Source of the DNA: Lutimaribacter_A marinistellae
GTDB lineage: Bacteria > Pseudomonadota > Alphaproteobacteria > Rhodobacterales > Rhodobacteraceae
DNA: 64,000 nt
Reading direction: 5' to 3'
Assembly (NCBI RefSeq): GCF_042648365.1
Contig: NZ_JBHRXI010000048.1
Location: 98,952 to 162,951 of the forward strand
The position numbers were made by a program, and so were the translations under genes. This document shows positions 1-8,934 of the stretch, in pieces. The notes under the pieces were generated by a model that was not told where the DNA came from, did no database searches, and saw only the letters and a list, made by a program, of their open reading frames with translations. The first letter of the stretch is position 1. Every line of letters begins with the position of its first letter.

Positions 1-212
1 ATTTCAGCGCATCGCCCATCGCTGCGGTCTCGCAGGCAAGCAGGGACAGCCCGTCTTCTCCGGCGAAGTGTTTCGCCGCCGTCTCGCGCGCCTGTGCGGC
101 GGTCGAGAAATGCACGTACCCATCGGCCAGATCGACCGGTGCCCCGGCCGTTTCTCCATCGGCTTCGAATTGGGCCAACTCTTCGGCCCGGAAAATCTTG
201 TAGATCAACATG
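1..212 (-). CDS. DUF952 domain protein (3' part cut by window edge)
   Basis: Reading down from an ATG at 210-212, the translation begins MLIYKIFRAEEL and continues with a PVDLADGYVHFSTAAQ stretch. That is the pattern I know from small DUF952 proteins, which are usually about 110-120 residues long. About 70 residues are present and the rest lies left of position 1. The biochemical role of DUF952 is not established; a fold related to ADP-ribosyltransferase-like or glutathione-transferase-like proteins has been suggested, and nothing here decides it. It is divergent from the metallophosphatase gene, with 115 bp between the two starts. The reading frame is open to the window edge, so it looks intact as far as seen. 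Confidence 0.8.
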
Positions 213-327
213 CGTCGGTGATGCCTCGCTGAGGGCGGGGAATCAAGCCTGATGCCGTATCCGGCGCAAGCCGTTTGACACGATGCCCCGCGCGCAGCAC
301 CATCGGAGCAGAAAGCGGGAGGTCGGC

Positions 328-1905
328 ATGAAACAGGCATTCTTGGGCGCGGCGGTCGCAGTCTGCATCGGAGCAGGCAGCGCGGCGGCGGATTTCACAT
401 TGACCATCCTGCACACGAACGATTTCCATGCCCGGTTCGAGCCGATCTCGCGCTTCGACAGCACCTGCAGCGCAGCAGACAATGACGAAGGCGTGTGCTT
501 TGGCGGGACCGCGCGCCTAATCACGGCGATCCGGGATGCAAGGGCCCGGGCCGACCATTCCATCCTTGTCGATGGCGGCGACCAGTTCCAGGGCACGCTG
601 TTCTACACCCATTACAAGGGCAGGATGGCGGCCGAAATGATGAACCGGCTGGGATATGACGCGATGACGGTCGGGAATCACGAATTCGACGACGGGCCGG
701 AGGTTCTGCGCGCCTTCATGGACGCGGTCGATTTTCCCGTGCTCATGTCAAATGCAGATGTGACGCAAGAGCCGTTCCTTGCCGACGCTATCCAAGGGTC
801 CACCGTGATCGAGATAGGCGGACACCAGATCGGCCTTGTCGGGCTGACGCCCGCCAACACGCACGATCTTGCGTCACCCGGACCGAACGTCCTGTTCACC
901 GATCCCGTTGCGGCCCTGCAGGGTGAGGTCGATTTGCTGACGGCGCGCGGGATCGACAAGATCGTCGTGCTAAGCCACTCCGGCTATGGGCTGGACCAAA
1001 GGATCGCCGCAGAAACGCATGGTGTCGACGTGATCGTCGGCGGGCATACCAACACCTACCTGTCCAACGTGGCGCCCGATGCCGTCGGTCCCTATCCCAC
1101 GGTGGTCAACGGGGTGCCCATCGTTCAGGCCTATGCCTACGGCAAATTCCTTGGCGAACTTGTCGTCACCTTCGACGACGCTGGAAACGTGATCCGCGCC
1201 GAGGGCGAGCCGCTGACCATGGACGCGGCGGTTGCCGAAGACAAAGAAATCCTCGCCCGGATCGGCGATCTGTCGATACCGCTAGACGAGATCCGCGCGC
1301 GCAGGGTGGCAGAGGTTGCGGCCCCGGTCGAGGGCAACCGCGATGTCTGCCGCCAGCAGGAATGCGAGATGGGCAACCTCGTGGCCGATGCCATGCTGGC
1401 CCGCGTCGCGGATCAGGGCGTGACGATCGCGATCACCAATGCCGGCGGCTTGCGCGCCTCTTTCGAAGAGGGCGAGGTCACCATGGGCGAGGTTATGACG
1501 GTTCTGCCCTTCCAGAATACCCTGTCGACCTTCGAGGTGACGGGCGCGACGCTGCTGGAGGCATTGGAGAACGGCGTCAGCGATGTCGAAAACGGGGCTG
1601 GCCGTTTTCCGCAAGTCGCCGGAATGACTTTTCGCTGGACCCCTTCGGTACCTGAGGGGGACGGACGCGTGACGGGGGTCATGGTGGCAAACGGCGACGG
1701 GTATGAGCCGATCGTTCCCGACAAGATCTACCTCGTTGTGACCAACAACTTCGTCCGCAGGGGCGGGGATGGCTACGCGATGTTCGCAGGCGACGACAAG
1801 AACGCCTATGACTACGGCCCCGATCTTGCCGATGTCGTGGCCGAGTATCTTGCCGAACAAGGGCGCTACCAACCCTACACCGATGGCCGGATTCAGCGCG
1901 ATTGA
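328..1905 (+). CDS. Secreted bifunctional metallophosphatase/5'-nucleotidase
   Basis: The 525-residue product hydrolyses 5'-nucleotides or related phosphoesters, probably in the periplasm for phosphate and nucleoside scavenging. The start at 328 is chosen because GGGAGGT lies just upstream and the protein then opens with a clear signal peptide (MKQAFLGAAVAVCIGAGSAA) cut near residue 21. A longer reading from 283 would put 15 charged residues before it. The N-terminal calcineurin-like metallophosphoesterase domain shows HTNDFHARFEP (Asp32, His34), GGDQFQGT (83-90), GNHEF (116-120) and GGHTNTY. The C-terminal 5'-nucleotidase domain contains NAGGLRAS and GGDGYAMF, the substrate-binding signatures of the UshA family. 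Length fits the family. It is likely monocistronic, or co-read with the SRAP gene 52 bp downstream. Confidence 0.9.
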   Translation: MKQAFLGAAVAVCIGAGSAAADFTLTILHTNDFHARFEPISRFDSTCSAADNDEGVCFGGTARLITAIRDARARADHSILVDGGDQFQGTLFYTHYKGRMAAEMMNRLGYDAMTVGNHEFDDGPEVLRAFMDAVDFPVLMSNADVTQEPFLADAIQGSTVIEIGGHQIGLVGLTPANTHDLASPGPNVLFTDPVAALQGEVDLLTARGIDKIVVLSHSGYGLDQRIAAETHGVDVIVGGHTNTYLSNVAPDAVGPYPTVVNGVPIVQAYAYGKFLGELVVTFDDAGNVIRAEGEPLTMDAAVAEDKEILARIGDLSIPLDEIRARRVAEVAAPVEGNRDVCRQQECEMGNLVADAMLARVADQGVTIAITNAGGLRASFEEGEVTMGEVMTVLPFQNTLSTFEVTGATLLEALENGVSDVENGAGRFPQVAGMTFRWTPSVPEGDGRVTGVMVANGDGYEPIVPDKIYLVVTNNFVRRGGDGYAMFAGDDKNAYDYGPDLADVVAEYLAEQGRYQPYTDGRIQRD

Positions 1906-1957
1906 GCAGATTGCACCGGGTCTGGCTCTCCCCCCGGTTTCTGCCTAGGCTCTGACC

Positions 1958-2623
1958 ATGTGCGGACGTTTCGCGATAACCCTGCCACCCGACGCCATGG
2001 CGCAACTGTTCGAGGCGCAGCCCGCGAACGACCTGCCGCCTGTGCCGAACTTCAACGTCTGCCCCACGAACCGGATTCACGCGATCCGCGCCGGGGAAGG
2101 CGGCAGGCAGCTTCAGTCGATGCGCTGGGGGTTCCTCCCGCATTGGTACAAGTCCGAAACCGACGGTCCCCTGCTGATCAACGCGCGTGCCGAAACCATT
2201 GCCGAGAAACCCGCGTTTCGCGATGCCTGTCGCCATCGCCGTTGCCTGCTGGTGGCCACGGGGTTTTATGAATGGACCAAGGACGCCGATGGCAAACGCG
2301 TGCCCTGGTACATCCGGCGCAGCGACGGGGCGCCCATTGCCTTTGCCGGGATCTGGCAGGACTGGGGCCCCGAGGATGCCCGCCAGCGGACCTGCGCGAT
2401 CGTCACCACCCAGGCGAATAAACACATGGGACAGATCCACCACCGGATGCCGCTGATCCTCGAAGCGGATGACTGGGCGCTTTGGCTGGGTGAAGCCGGA
2501 AAAGGTGCCGCCACCCTTATGCAGCCGGGAGGGGAGGAGGTTCTCGACTTCCATCGCGTCGATCCCGCAGTGAATTCGAACCGCGCCAGCGGGCCGGACC
2601 TGATCGAACCGCTGGAGGCCTGA
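1958..2623 (+). CDS. SOS response-associated peptidase (SRAP/YedK/HMCES family)
   Basis: SRAP proteins form a stable thiazolidine crosslink with abasic sites in single-stranded DNA, shielding them from breakage. The 221-residue product starts MCGRF, so removal of Met exposes the catalytic Cys2. The other active-site residues are also visible: Asn75 in NARAET, Glu105 in GFYEW, and His161 in the HHRMP motif, close to the spacing in E. coli YedK. The length is typical. It lies between the metallophosphatase and mnmH on the same strand with short gaps (52 bp and 47 bp), which need not imply shared function. No LexA-type operator was recognised upstream. Confidence 0.92.
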   Translation: MCGRFAITLPPDAMAQLFEAQPANDLPPVPNFNVCPTNRIHAIRAGEGGRQLQSMRWGFLPHWYKSETDGPLLINARAETIAEKPAFRDACRHRRCLLVATGFYEWTKDADGKRVPWYIRRSDGAPIAFAGIWQDWGPEDARQRTCAIVTTQANKHMGQIHHRMPLILEADDWALWLGEAGKGAATLMQPGGEEVLDFHRVDPAVNSNRASGPDLIEPLEA

Positions 2624-2670
2624 CGGTTGGGCGGCTTTCCCTCGCGCGCCGGGCGCGCTAGATCGCTGCC

Positions 2671-3723
2671 ATGGCTTTGACATTCAAAACACTGCCCGAG
2701 CTTTACGCGCATGGGTTCGACACCGTGATCGACGTGCGCAGCCCGGCCGAACACGCCGAGGATCATCTGCCCGGGGCAATCAACCTGCCCGTTCTCGACA
2801 ACGAAGAGCGCGCCCGCGTCGGTACGATCTACAAACAGCAAAGCCCGTTCCTGGCACGGAAACTGGGGGCTGCGCTGGTGTTTCGCAACGCAGCCGATCA
2901 CGTCGAACAAAGGTTGAGCCATCATGAAGGTGGCTGGCGGCCACTGGTCTATTGCTGGCGCGGTGGTCAAAGATCGGGTTCGTTCACCTGGCTATTGCAA
3001 CAAATCGGCTGGCGTGCCGAGGTGATCGAAGGCGGATACCGAACCTATCGTCGGCTGGTGAACCGGTACCTGTACAAGGATTCGCTGCCGCATCGGCTGG
3101 TGGCGTTGGATGGTTACACGGGAACCGCCAAGACCGAACTTCTGGCCGAACTGGATCGGCAGGGCGTTCAGGTGCTCGACCTCGAAGGGTTGGCCAATCA
3201 TCGCGGCTCTCTTCTGGGGGGCATGCCGGGCGGTCAGCCCAGTCAGAAAGCCTTCGAGTCGCGGCTCGCCGCACGACTGGTCGCACTCGACCCCTCAAGC
3301 CCCGTGGTGGTCGAGGCTGAATCCTCCAAGATCGGCGAACGTTTGCTGCCGCCGAGCCTGTGGTCAGCGCTTTGTGCTGCGCCGCGCATCGAAGTGACGG
3401 CACCGATAGACGCGCGGACGCATTACCTTGTCCGCGCCTATGACGACATCCTGTCCGATCCGCAGCGTCTGCGCGCGCGGTTGGAACCCCTGCGGCATCA
3501 TCGGGGTCATGCAATCGTCGACGGCTGGCTGGCTTTGATCGCGTCGGATGACAAGCACGCGCTTACGCGCGCGTTGATGGAAGAGCATTATGACCCAGCC
3601 TATGACACGTCGCGCAAGGTGCACCGCCACAGTGTTCTGGGGCGCGTGGACGCAAGGGCGCTATCGTCACACGACCTGCAGAAAGCGGCCGAAAGCATCG
3701 GGCAACTGGTCGACCGTTTCTAA
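2671..3723 (+). CDS. mnmH: tRNA 2-selenouridine synthase
   Basis: MnmH (SelU) replaces the sulfur of 2-thiouridine at the wobble position of certain tRNAs with selenium, using selenophosphate. The 350-residue product has the expected two parts. The N-terminal rhodanese domain (about 1-135) has Cys95 in LVYCWRGGQRS, the counterpart of the E. coli catalytic Cys97. The C-terminal P-loop domain has GYTGTAKTELL at 148-158, where the usual GKT glycine is Ala; I recall this as common in alphaproteobacterial members. It ends tail to tail with the SelD fusion gene, sharing the bases ctaa at 3720-3723, so the selenophosphate producer and consumer are adjacent but convergent. That context supports the call strongly. 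Confidence 0.95.
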   Translation: MALTFKTLPELYAHGFDTVIDVRSPAEHAEDHLPGAINLPVLDNEERARVGTIYKQQSPFLARKLGAALVFRNAADHVEQRLSHHEGGWRPLVYCWRGGQRSGSFTWLLQQIGWRAEVIEGGYRTYRRLVNRYLYKDSLPHRLVALDGYTGTAKTELLAELDRQGVQVLDLEGLANHRGSLLGGMPGGQPSQKAFESRLAARLVALDPSSPVVVEAESSKIGERLLPPSLWSALCAAPRIEVTAPIDARTHYLVRAYDDILSDPQRLRARLEPLRHHRGHAIVDGWLALIASDDKHALTRALMEEHYDPAYDTSRKVHRHSVLGRVDARALSSHDLQKAAESIGQLVDRF

Positions 3724-5876
3724 CGCTTCAGGCGCACCCCTGATCCTGTCGTGATCTCGCCGATCCTTGCAGCGGCATAGCCTGCTTCGGTCAAACCCTG
3801 CAGCACATCCTCCACACTTTCGGGCGCAATGGCTGCAAGCAGGCCGCCGGCGGTTTGCGGGTCGAACAGCAGGTCCGCCTTGCCACCCTGGGGCAGGTCC
3901 GGGGCAAGCATCCGGTTCTCGCCGAAAATGGTGGAGCGTGTGCCTGCTTCGGCAAGCGCCTCGGCCCCCTGCATCAGCGGGATGGCATCGAGGTCCAATG
4001 TCGAGCCGCAGCCCGAGGCCTTGCATATCCCGTCCAGATGCCCGGCCAACCCGAACCCCGTCACATCGGTCATCGCATGCGCGTCCTTTAGGATGCGAGC
4101 GGCCTTTGCCTGCGCCTGTGTCATCAGGGCGTAGGCCGCCGTAACATCGGCGCCCTGCGCCGCGCCCGCCATCTCGGCAGCCATCAGCACACCGCTGCCC
4201 AGTGGCTTGGTCAGGATCAGCGTATCACCCGCCTGCGCGCCGGACAGTGTAATCGGGTCACGTTGAAGCAACCCGGTCACGGTAAATCCGATCGTCATCT
4301 CGTCGCCCATCGAGCTGTGGCCACCAACGATCTCGGCGCCCGCGCCGCGCAGCGTCTCGTCGGCCGCGGCCATGATCTCCGCCATGGTTCTCTCCTGCAG
4401 TTCGGGCGTCATGCGCGGCAGAATGATCGACACGGTCGCGGCCTGAGGATCGGCCCCCATTGCCCAGATATCGCCGAGGGCGTGCACCGCCGCGATCCGG
4501 GTCATGACGAAAGGGTCTTCGCAGACGCTGCGCAAGTGGTCCGTGCTGATCACTTGCCGGGCACCACCTGTGCGCAGCAGCGCCGCATCGTCTCCCGGAA
4601 GTGCGGAGATATCGTCGCGCGCAGGTGGTGGACGCGATGCAAGGGCCGCTTGCAAGGCGTTCCGGCCCACCTTGGCACCGCAACCGCCGCACATCGGCTT
4701 TTCGCCCAGCGCTTCGGCCATGCCAGCCGCATGGTGGCGGGGCAGGGGCGGTGGTTCCATCCGGGGAAGGTCCCGGAACTGGTCCATGAACTTGCGGTCG
4801 ATCCGGTCCTTCCATTGCCACATGTGCGGGCCCGAGAGGGTCAGCCCGAACCTTTCGGCCAGCGCGGATTTTCGGCCCAGCGAAATCAGCTTGAGGTAAT
4901 CCTTCTGCGGCCGATAGCTGCGCAATGAACTGCCACCCAACGCGGCACGAAGGTTCTCGAACAGGATTGGCGCCTCGCGCACGGCGTAGACACCCGCCTT
5001 CGGTCGGGGTTCGTGAGACAGATAGGCGCAATCCCCCGCGGCGAACACGTGTGTATCGCTCGATTGCAGTGTTGGCCCGACCGTGATGAAGCCCTGCTCA
5101 AGCTCGAGCGCGCTGTTCGTGATCCATGGGTATGGGCGCGCACCTGCTGCGCCGGTGATGAAATCTGCCTCGATAAGGCCCTGATCGGTTTCGACGCCCT
5201 TGGTGGAAACCGACGTGACCTTGCGGTTTTCAAGAAGGACAACTCCCAATCTGTCGAGTGCCGCACGCATACGCTTTTCAGCGCTCTGGCCCAGTCCGGG
5301 CAGGGCGGTTCCCGCATCGACAATCGTGACTATGGCCTCTCTTCCGCGTTCACGAAGGGCGTGGGCCATCGCCATAGAGAGCTCGACTCCTGCCACCCCA
5401 CCACCGATGATCGCGACCTTGGCGGGGCCGCTGCCGGACAGGTAGTTTTCCCACGCGGATGCAAACGGCCCCAACGGTTTCGCGGGAACGGCGTGTTCTG
5501 CAAAACCGGGCAGGCGAGGCATGTCGCTGGTGATGCCCACGTTGATCGAGACCACGTCGAAACCGATGGGGGGACGCCCGGAAACGCAGATCTGGCGCTG
5601 CGCAAGGTCGATCCCATCGGCTTCGGCCAGCACAACGCGCGCGCCCGCAAAACGGGCGAGGCGGACAAGGTCGATATCAAGCGCCTCGCGCGCATAATGT
5701 CCTGCCACGAAGCCTGGCAGCATCCCGGAATAGGGGGCCGTTGGACCCGGCGTTACCACTGTCACCCGAACGCCGGGCAAGGGGTTCATGCCCCATTTTC
5801 GCAGCACAAGCGCATGCGTATGGCCGCCACCTACCAACACGAGGTCGCGGGTCAGGGGAAGCGGGGCGTGGCGCAT
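3720..5876 (-). CDS. selD: FAD-dependent NDH-like oxidoreductase fused to selenide, water dikinase SelD
   Basis: SelD makes selenophosphate from selenide and ATP. This 718-residue protein is a two-domain fusion. Residues 1 to about 390 form a pyridine-nucleotide-disulfide oxidoreductase of the NADH dehydrogenase type, with an FAD-binding LVLVGGGHTH near 13-21, a second nucleotide motif IIGGGVAGVE at 156-165 and the FAD-contact FAAGDCAY at 278-285. From about 395 comes SelD, with CGGCGAK at 396-402: Cys399 and Lys402 match E. coli Cys17 and Lys20. This fusion is known in many bacteria; the oxidoreductase may supply or protect the reduced selenium species, which is inference. It begins 8 bp after phaG and so probably shares the antiporter transcript. 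It converges on mnmH. Confidence 0.93.
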   Translation of the reverse strand: MRHAPLPLTRDLVLVGGGHTHALVLRKWGMNPLPGVRVTVVTPGPTAPYSGMLPGFVAGHYAREALDIDLVRLARFAGARVVLAEADGIDLAQRQICVSGRPPIGFDVVSINVGITSDMPRLPGFAEHAVPAKPLGPFASAWENYLSGSGPAKVAIIGGGVAGVELSMAMAHALRERGREAIVTIVDAGTALPGLGQSAEKRMRAALDRLGVVLLENRKVTSVSTKGVETDQGLIEADFITGAAGARPYPWITNSALELEQGFITVGPTLQSSDTHVFAAGDCAYLSHEPRPKAGVYAVREAPILFENLRAALGGSSLRSYRPQKDYLKLISLGRKSALAERFGLTLSGPHMWQWKDRIDRKFMDQFRDLPRMEPPPLPRHHAAGMAEALGEKPMCGGCGAKVGRNALQAALASRPPPARDDISALPGDDAALLRTGGARQVISTDHLRSVCEDPFVMTRIAAVHALGDIWAMGADPQAATVSIILPRMTPELQERTMAEIMAAADETLRGAGAEIVGGHSSMGDEMTIGFTVTGLLQRDPITLSGAQAGDTLILTKPLGSGVLMAAEMAGAAQGADVTAAYALMTQAQAKAARILKDAHAMTDVTGFGLAGHLDGICKASGCGSTLDLDAIPLMQGAEALAEAGTRSTIFGENRMLAPDLPQGGKADLLFDPQTAGGLLAAIAPESVEDVLQGLTEAGYAAARIGEITTGSGVRLKR

Positions 5877-5884
5877 AGCGGCGT

Positions 5885-6271
5885 TCAGCGCGTCTTGTGC
5901 CCGGGCACATCCTCGTCCTGCTCGACGGCATGCGTGGCCCAGACCTCGTCACTTCCGCATCCGGGAAGGTTCCCGGGCTTTTCATGTCGGTGAATGTGCC
6001 ACTTGGCGATGAACAGCGCAGTGATCGGGGCGGTGAGGAAGAGAAAGAGCGTGATCAGCAACTCGTGCAGCGAAAGCCGCCCCTCGGAAAACACCGAATG
6101 CAGGATCGACGCGATCAGAACGCCGCCCACGCCAAGCGTCGTTGCCTTGGTCGGAGCATGCAGGCGCGACATCGGGTCCTTGAGCTTGATCATCCCATAT
6201 GAGCCGACGAAACCGAAGATCCCCGACACGATCAGGAACAAGGCGATCAGAAATTCCAAAGCTGTGTCCAT
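5885..6271 (-). CDS. phaG: Monovalent cation/H+ antiporter subunit G
   Basis: This is the small membrane subunit PhaG (MnhG/MrpG) of the multi-subunit Na+ or K+/H+ antiporter. The 128-residue protein starts MDTALEFLIALFLIVSG and has three hydrophobic segments in its first about 95 residues, with the family stretch GSYGMIKLKDPMSRLHAPTKA. It then has a polar tail of about 30 residues. The start at 6271 is preferred over an in-frame upstream ATG (6316) because the longer version would overlap phaF and add 15 non-family residues. It follows phaF by 7 bp and precedes the oxidoreductase-SelD gene by 8 bp. Confidence 0.92.
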   Translation of the reverse strand: MDTALEFLIALFLIVSGIFGFVGSYGMIKLKDPMSRLHAPTKATTLGVGGVLIASILHSVFSEGRLSLHELLITLFLFLTAPITALFIAKWHIHRHEKPGNLPGCGSDEVWATHAVEQDEDVPGHKTR

Positions 6272-6278
6272 TACGGCC

Positions 6279-6548
6279 TCACTCGATGATGTTGCCGCGC
6301 AGCATGAAGCGCGCATAGGCCACGGTCGACACGAAGCCGAGCATCGCGATGATCATCGCGGCCTCAAAGAACATCTCGGTACCTGCCGAGATGCCATAGA
6401 GGATCATCAGGGCGATCGTGTTGATGACCATCGTGTCCAGCGCCAGAACCCGTGTGCCGACGCCGTCGGCCGTGATGATGCGCCACAGGCACATCAGGAC
6501 CGCCGCGCCGAAGCAGAAGAACGTGAAATAGAGTGCGTAGAGGATCAT
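6279..6548 (-). CDS. phaF: Monovalent cation/H+ antiporter subunit F
   Basis: This is PhaF (MnhF/MrpF), an 89-residue membrane subunit with three predicted helices. The conserved part reads RIITADGVGTRVLALDTM, followed by a helix with the NTIALMILYG pattern typical of the family. Its start overlaps the end of phaE by 4 bp, the arrangement expected for translational coupling. The length is normal for PhaF. Confidence 0.93.
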   Translation of the reverse strand: MILYALYFTFFCFGAAVLMCLWRIITADGVGTRVLALDTMVINTIALMILYGISAGTEMFFEAAMIIAMLGFVSTVAYARFMLRGNIIE

Positions 6549-7042
6549 TCGAAAATCTCCTTCAGGCGGCGCTCGTAGCGGGATTTGATACTGTCGCGAA
6601 CGGCACCGGGATCGGGCGCATCGAGGCAGTGAACCAGCAGGTTGTGTCCCTGCGCCGAGAGATCGCAGCTGACCGTGCCGGGCGTCATGGTGATCGTGCC
6701 CGCCAGAACCGTGATCGCCTCGGGCGAGCGCAGGTCCAGAGGGATGGCGACCCAGTTAGGCTCGCGCGCGTCGTCCCGTTTGAAAAGAATGATGTAGGCG
6801 ACGGTGACATTTGCCACCACGATATCCCACAACACGACCAGCATGTATTCCACGATCATGGGCCAGTTTCGCAGGCGTGGCCGGTCAGGCCACCAAGGCT
6901 GTGCAACGAAGGGGATGACGATCCCCAGGAAAAGCCCGAAGACCAAAGAGTTCAAGGAGGCCTGGTTCGCCATAAGCATCCATACGCCCGTCAACAGGAT
7001 CGTAAGTTGGGGGTGCGGGAAAATCCGTCGAAGCAGTTTCAT
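6545..7042 (-). CDS. phaE: Monovalent cation/H+ antiporter subunit E
   Basis: PhaE (MnhE/MrpE), 165 residues. Two or three hydrophobic N-terminal segments (for example the one around FGLFLGIVIPFV) are followed by a soluble C-terminal part with the family signature TITMTPGTVSCDL. It overlaps phaD by 4 bp and phaF by 4 bp. Family work places PhaE in the membrane arm of the complex, where it is needed for assembly rather than proton pumping itself. Length and motifs are normal. Confidence 0.93.
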   Translation of the reverse strand: MKLLRRIFPHPQLTILLTGVWMLMANQASLNSLVFGLFLGIVIPFVAQPWWPDRPRLRNWPMIVEYMLVVLWDIVVANVTVAYIILFKRDDAREPNWVAIPLDLRSPEAITVLAGTITMTPGTVSCDLSAQGHNLLVHCLDAPDPGAVRDSIKSRYERRLKEIFE

Positions 7043-8586
7043 TCGCCCTCTCCCTTGAGCACGGCGTCGATATAGGTCTGCGGCGCAAAGAGCTGGGATG
7101 CGATGCCGCCGGTATATGTCGTGGCCGGACCGGCGAACAGTGTCAGCGCCCCGAGACCCGCAACCAGTGCGAACACCGAAGCAAAGGCCAGCCCCGGTTG
7201 CGGTTCGGGCGGCGCGGGAAGCGGCATGACATCTTCACCATCGTCAACCGGCGTAGGCGCGACCGAGGCATCGTGGCTTTTCCAGAAGATCTGCGAGCCC
7301 GCCCGCGCCATGCCGATGATCGTGATCAGCGAACTGACAAGGATCACCGCCCAGACGATCTGGTAATTGGGCGATTCGCGGGCCGCATCCATCACCAGCA
7401 GCTTGCCGATGAACCCCGAAAGCGGTGGCATGCCCGCCAGGGCGATCGCGCCGACGAAGAACAGCGATGCGATCAGCCCCGACTGCTGCATCGGATGTGT
7501 GGGTGCGACCGCTCCACCCCGGCGGTTGTTCACCATGTCCGCCACGAGAAAGAGCAGCGCGGCCGCCAGCGTCGAATGCATGATATAGTAAAGACCCGCC
7601 GCCGTGGCCTCTGGCGTGAAAAGCGCGATGGCGATCAGCAGCGTCCCCATCGACGTGATGACCCCGAACGCCATCAGCCGCCCGATCTGTTGTGCGCCCA
7701 GAACGCCGATGGCACCCACTGCCAGCGTTACCAACGCGGCCGGCAGCATCCACGCAGCGATCAGGCCGGACGTTGCCTCGACCTCCGGGCCAAAGACCAG
7801 CGTATAGACCCGCAGGATCGAGTAGGCGCCCACCTTGGTCATGATGGCGAACAATGCCGCAACCACGAAGGGGGCGTTGGCGTAACTGGCGGGCAGCCAG
7901 AAATGCAGCGGCAGGACCGCCGCCTTGATCGAGAAAACCAGCAGCAGCAACACCGCGCCCACACGCAGCAGGGCCGTATCCTCGGCGGGCATCTCGGCGA
8001 CGCGCACAGCCAGATCCGCCATGTTCAGCGTCCCGGTGACCGCGTAGAGCGTTCCAAGTGCAAACAGGAACAGCGTTGAACCCAGCAGGTTGTAAGTCAC
8101 GTACTGGACACCTGCCTTGAGCCGGACAGCCCCTCCACCATGGGTCATCAGACCATAAGAGGCGATCAGCAGAACCTCGAAAAACACGAACAGGTTAAAT
8201 GCGTCACCAGTCAGGAAAGCCCCGCACACACCCATCAGCTGGAACTGGAAGAGGGCATGGAAATGCTCGCCTCTCTGATCCCAGCCCGAGCCTATTGCGT
8301 ATAGCACGATAGGCAGCGCCAGCAGTGCCGTAAGCCCCACCATGAGCGCGGACAGCCGGTCGAGAACCAGAACGATGCCGAACGGCGCGGGCCAGTTGCC
8401 CAGCTCATAGGTCTGGATTTCGCCGGTCGATGCCTGCACGACCAGCGTGGCGGCAATGCCGAACAGGCCCAGACAGCCAGCAACCGAGAAGATGCGCTGC
8501 AGGTCGAGGTGGTGACGCAGCACCATGATAATGAAGGGCGCAACGATCGCGGGCAACACGACCGGCGCGATGATCCAGTGATTCAT
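7039..8586 (-). CDS. phaD: Monovalent cation/H+ antiporter subunit D
   Basis: PhaD (MnhD/MrpD) is one of the two large proton-conducting subunits, related to complex I subunits NuoM and NuoN. The 515-residue protein is hydrophobic throughout, with about 14 membrane segments. It carries the expected charged in-membrane residues: a Glu in NLFVFFEVLLIASYG and a Lys in IKAAVLPLHFWLPASY, followed by the discontinuous-helix LHFWLP motif. It starts 4 bp inside the end of phaC and overlaps phaE by 4 bp. A short acidic segment (VDDGEDVMPLPAPPEP) sits before the last helix. Confidence 0.94.
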   Translation of the reverse strand: MNHWIIAPVVLPAIVAPFIIMVLRHHLDLQRIFSVAGCLGLFGIAATLVVQASTGEIQTYELGNWPAPFGIVLVLDRLSALMVGLTALLALPIVLYAIGSGWDQRGEHFHALFQFQLMGVCGAFLTGDAFNLFVFFEVLLIASYGLMTHGGGAVRLKAGVQYVTYNLLGSTLFLFALGTLYAVTGTLNMADLAVRVAEMPAEDTALLRVGAVLLLLVFSIKAAVLPLHFWLPASYANAPFVVAALFAIMTKVGAYSILRVYTLVFGPEVEATSGLIAAWMLPAALVTLAVGAIGVLGAQQIGRLMAFGVITSMGTLLIAIALFTPEATAAGLYYIMHSTLAAALLFLVADMVNNRRGGAVAPTHPMQQSGLIASLFFVGAIALAGMPPLSGFIGKLLVMDAARESPNYQIVWAVILVSSLITIIGMARAGSQIFWKSHDASVAPTPVDDGEDVMPLPAPPEPQPGLAFASVFALVAGLGALTLFAGPATTYTGGIASQLFAPQTYIDAVLKGEGE

Positions 8587-8933
8587 CGCTCTTCCCCCGC
8601 TTCCTCGGACACCGGCAGGTCGATCCGGTCATTGCGGGCAGAGAGATAGGCGCTCAATGCAATCATCACGATCACTGCCGTCATCCCGAAAGAGATCACG
8701 ATTGCCGTCAGCACCAGCGCCTGCGGCAGCGGATCGGTATAGGCCACGTCCTCGTACTTGTTGAGCACGGCCGGTGCGTTCAAAGCCAGCCGCCCCGTGG
8801 CAAAGAGAAAGGCATTGACCGCGTAGGTCACAAGCGACAGGCCCAGGATCACCGGGAAGGTCCGGCGGCGAAGGATGAGGAAGATACCCGCAGCGGTCAT
8901 GACGCCCACCGCGGAGGCAAGTAGAAACTCCAT
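8583..8933 (-). CDS. phaC: Monovalent cation/H+ antiporter subunit C
   Basis: PhaC (MnhC/MrpC) is a NuoK-like membrane subunit. The 116-residue protein begins MEFLLASAVGVMTAAG and has three helices, with GLSLVTYAVNAFLF and the late DPLPQALVLTAIVISFG motif that is highly conserved in MnhC. A longer in-frame reading from 9038 exists but would run through the phaA coding region and adds a non-family arginine-rich extension, so 8933 is chosen. The gap to the upstream phaA stop is 1 bp and the overlap with phaD is 4 bp. Confidence 0.94.
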   Translation of the reverse strand: MEFLLASAVGVMTAAGIFLILRRRTFPVILGLSLVTYAVNAFLFATGRLALNAPAVLNKYEDVAYTDPLPQALVLTAIVISFGMTAVIVMIALSAYLSARNDRIDLPVSEEAGEER

Positions 8934-8934
8934 G

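Noticed and set aside
1915..1938. Possible terminator hairpin after the metallophosphatase
   Set aside because: Only a 6-bp stem with a 12-base loop and no real T-tract; too weak to list.
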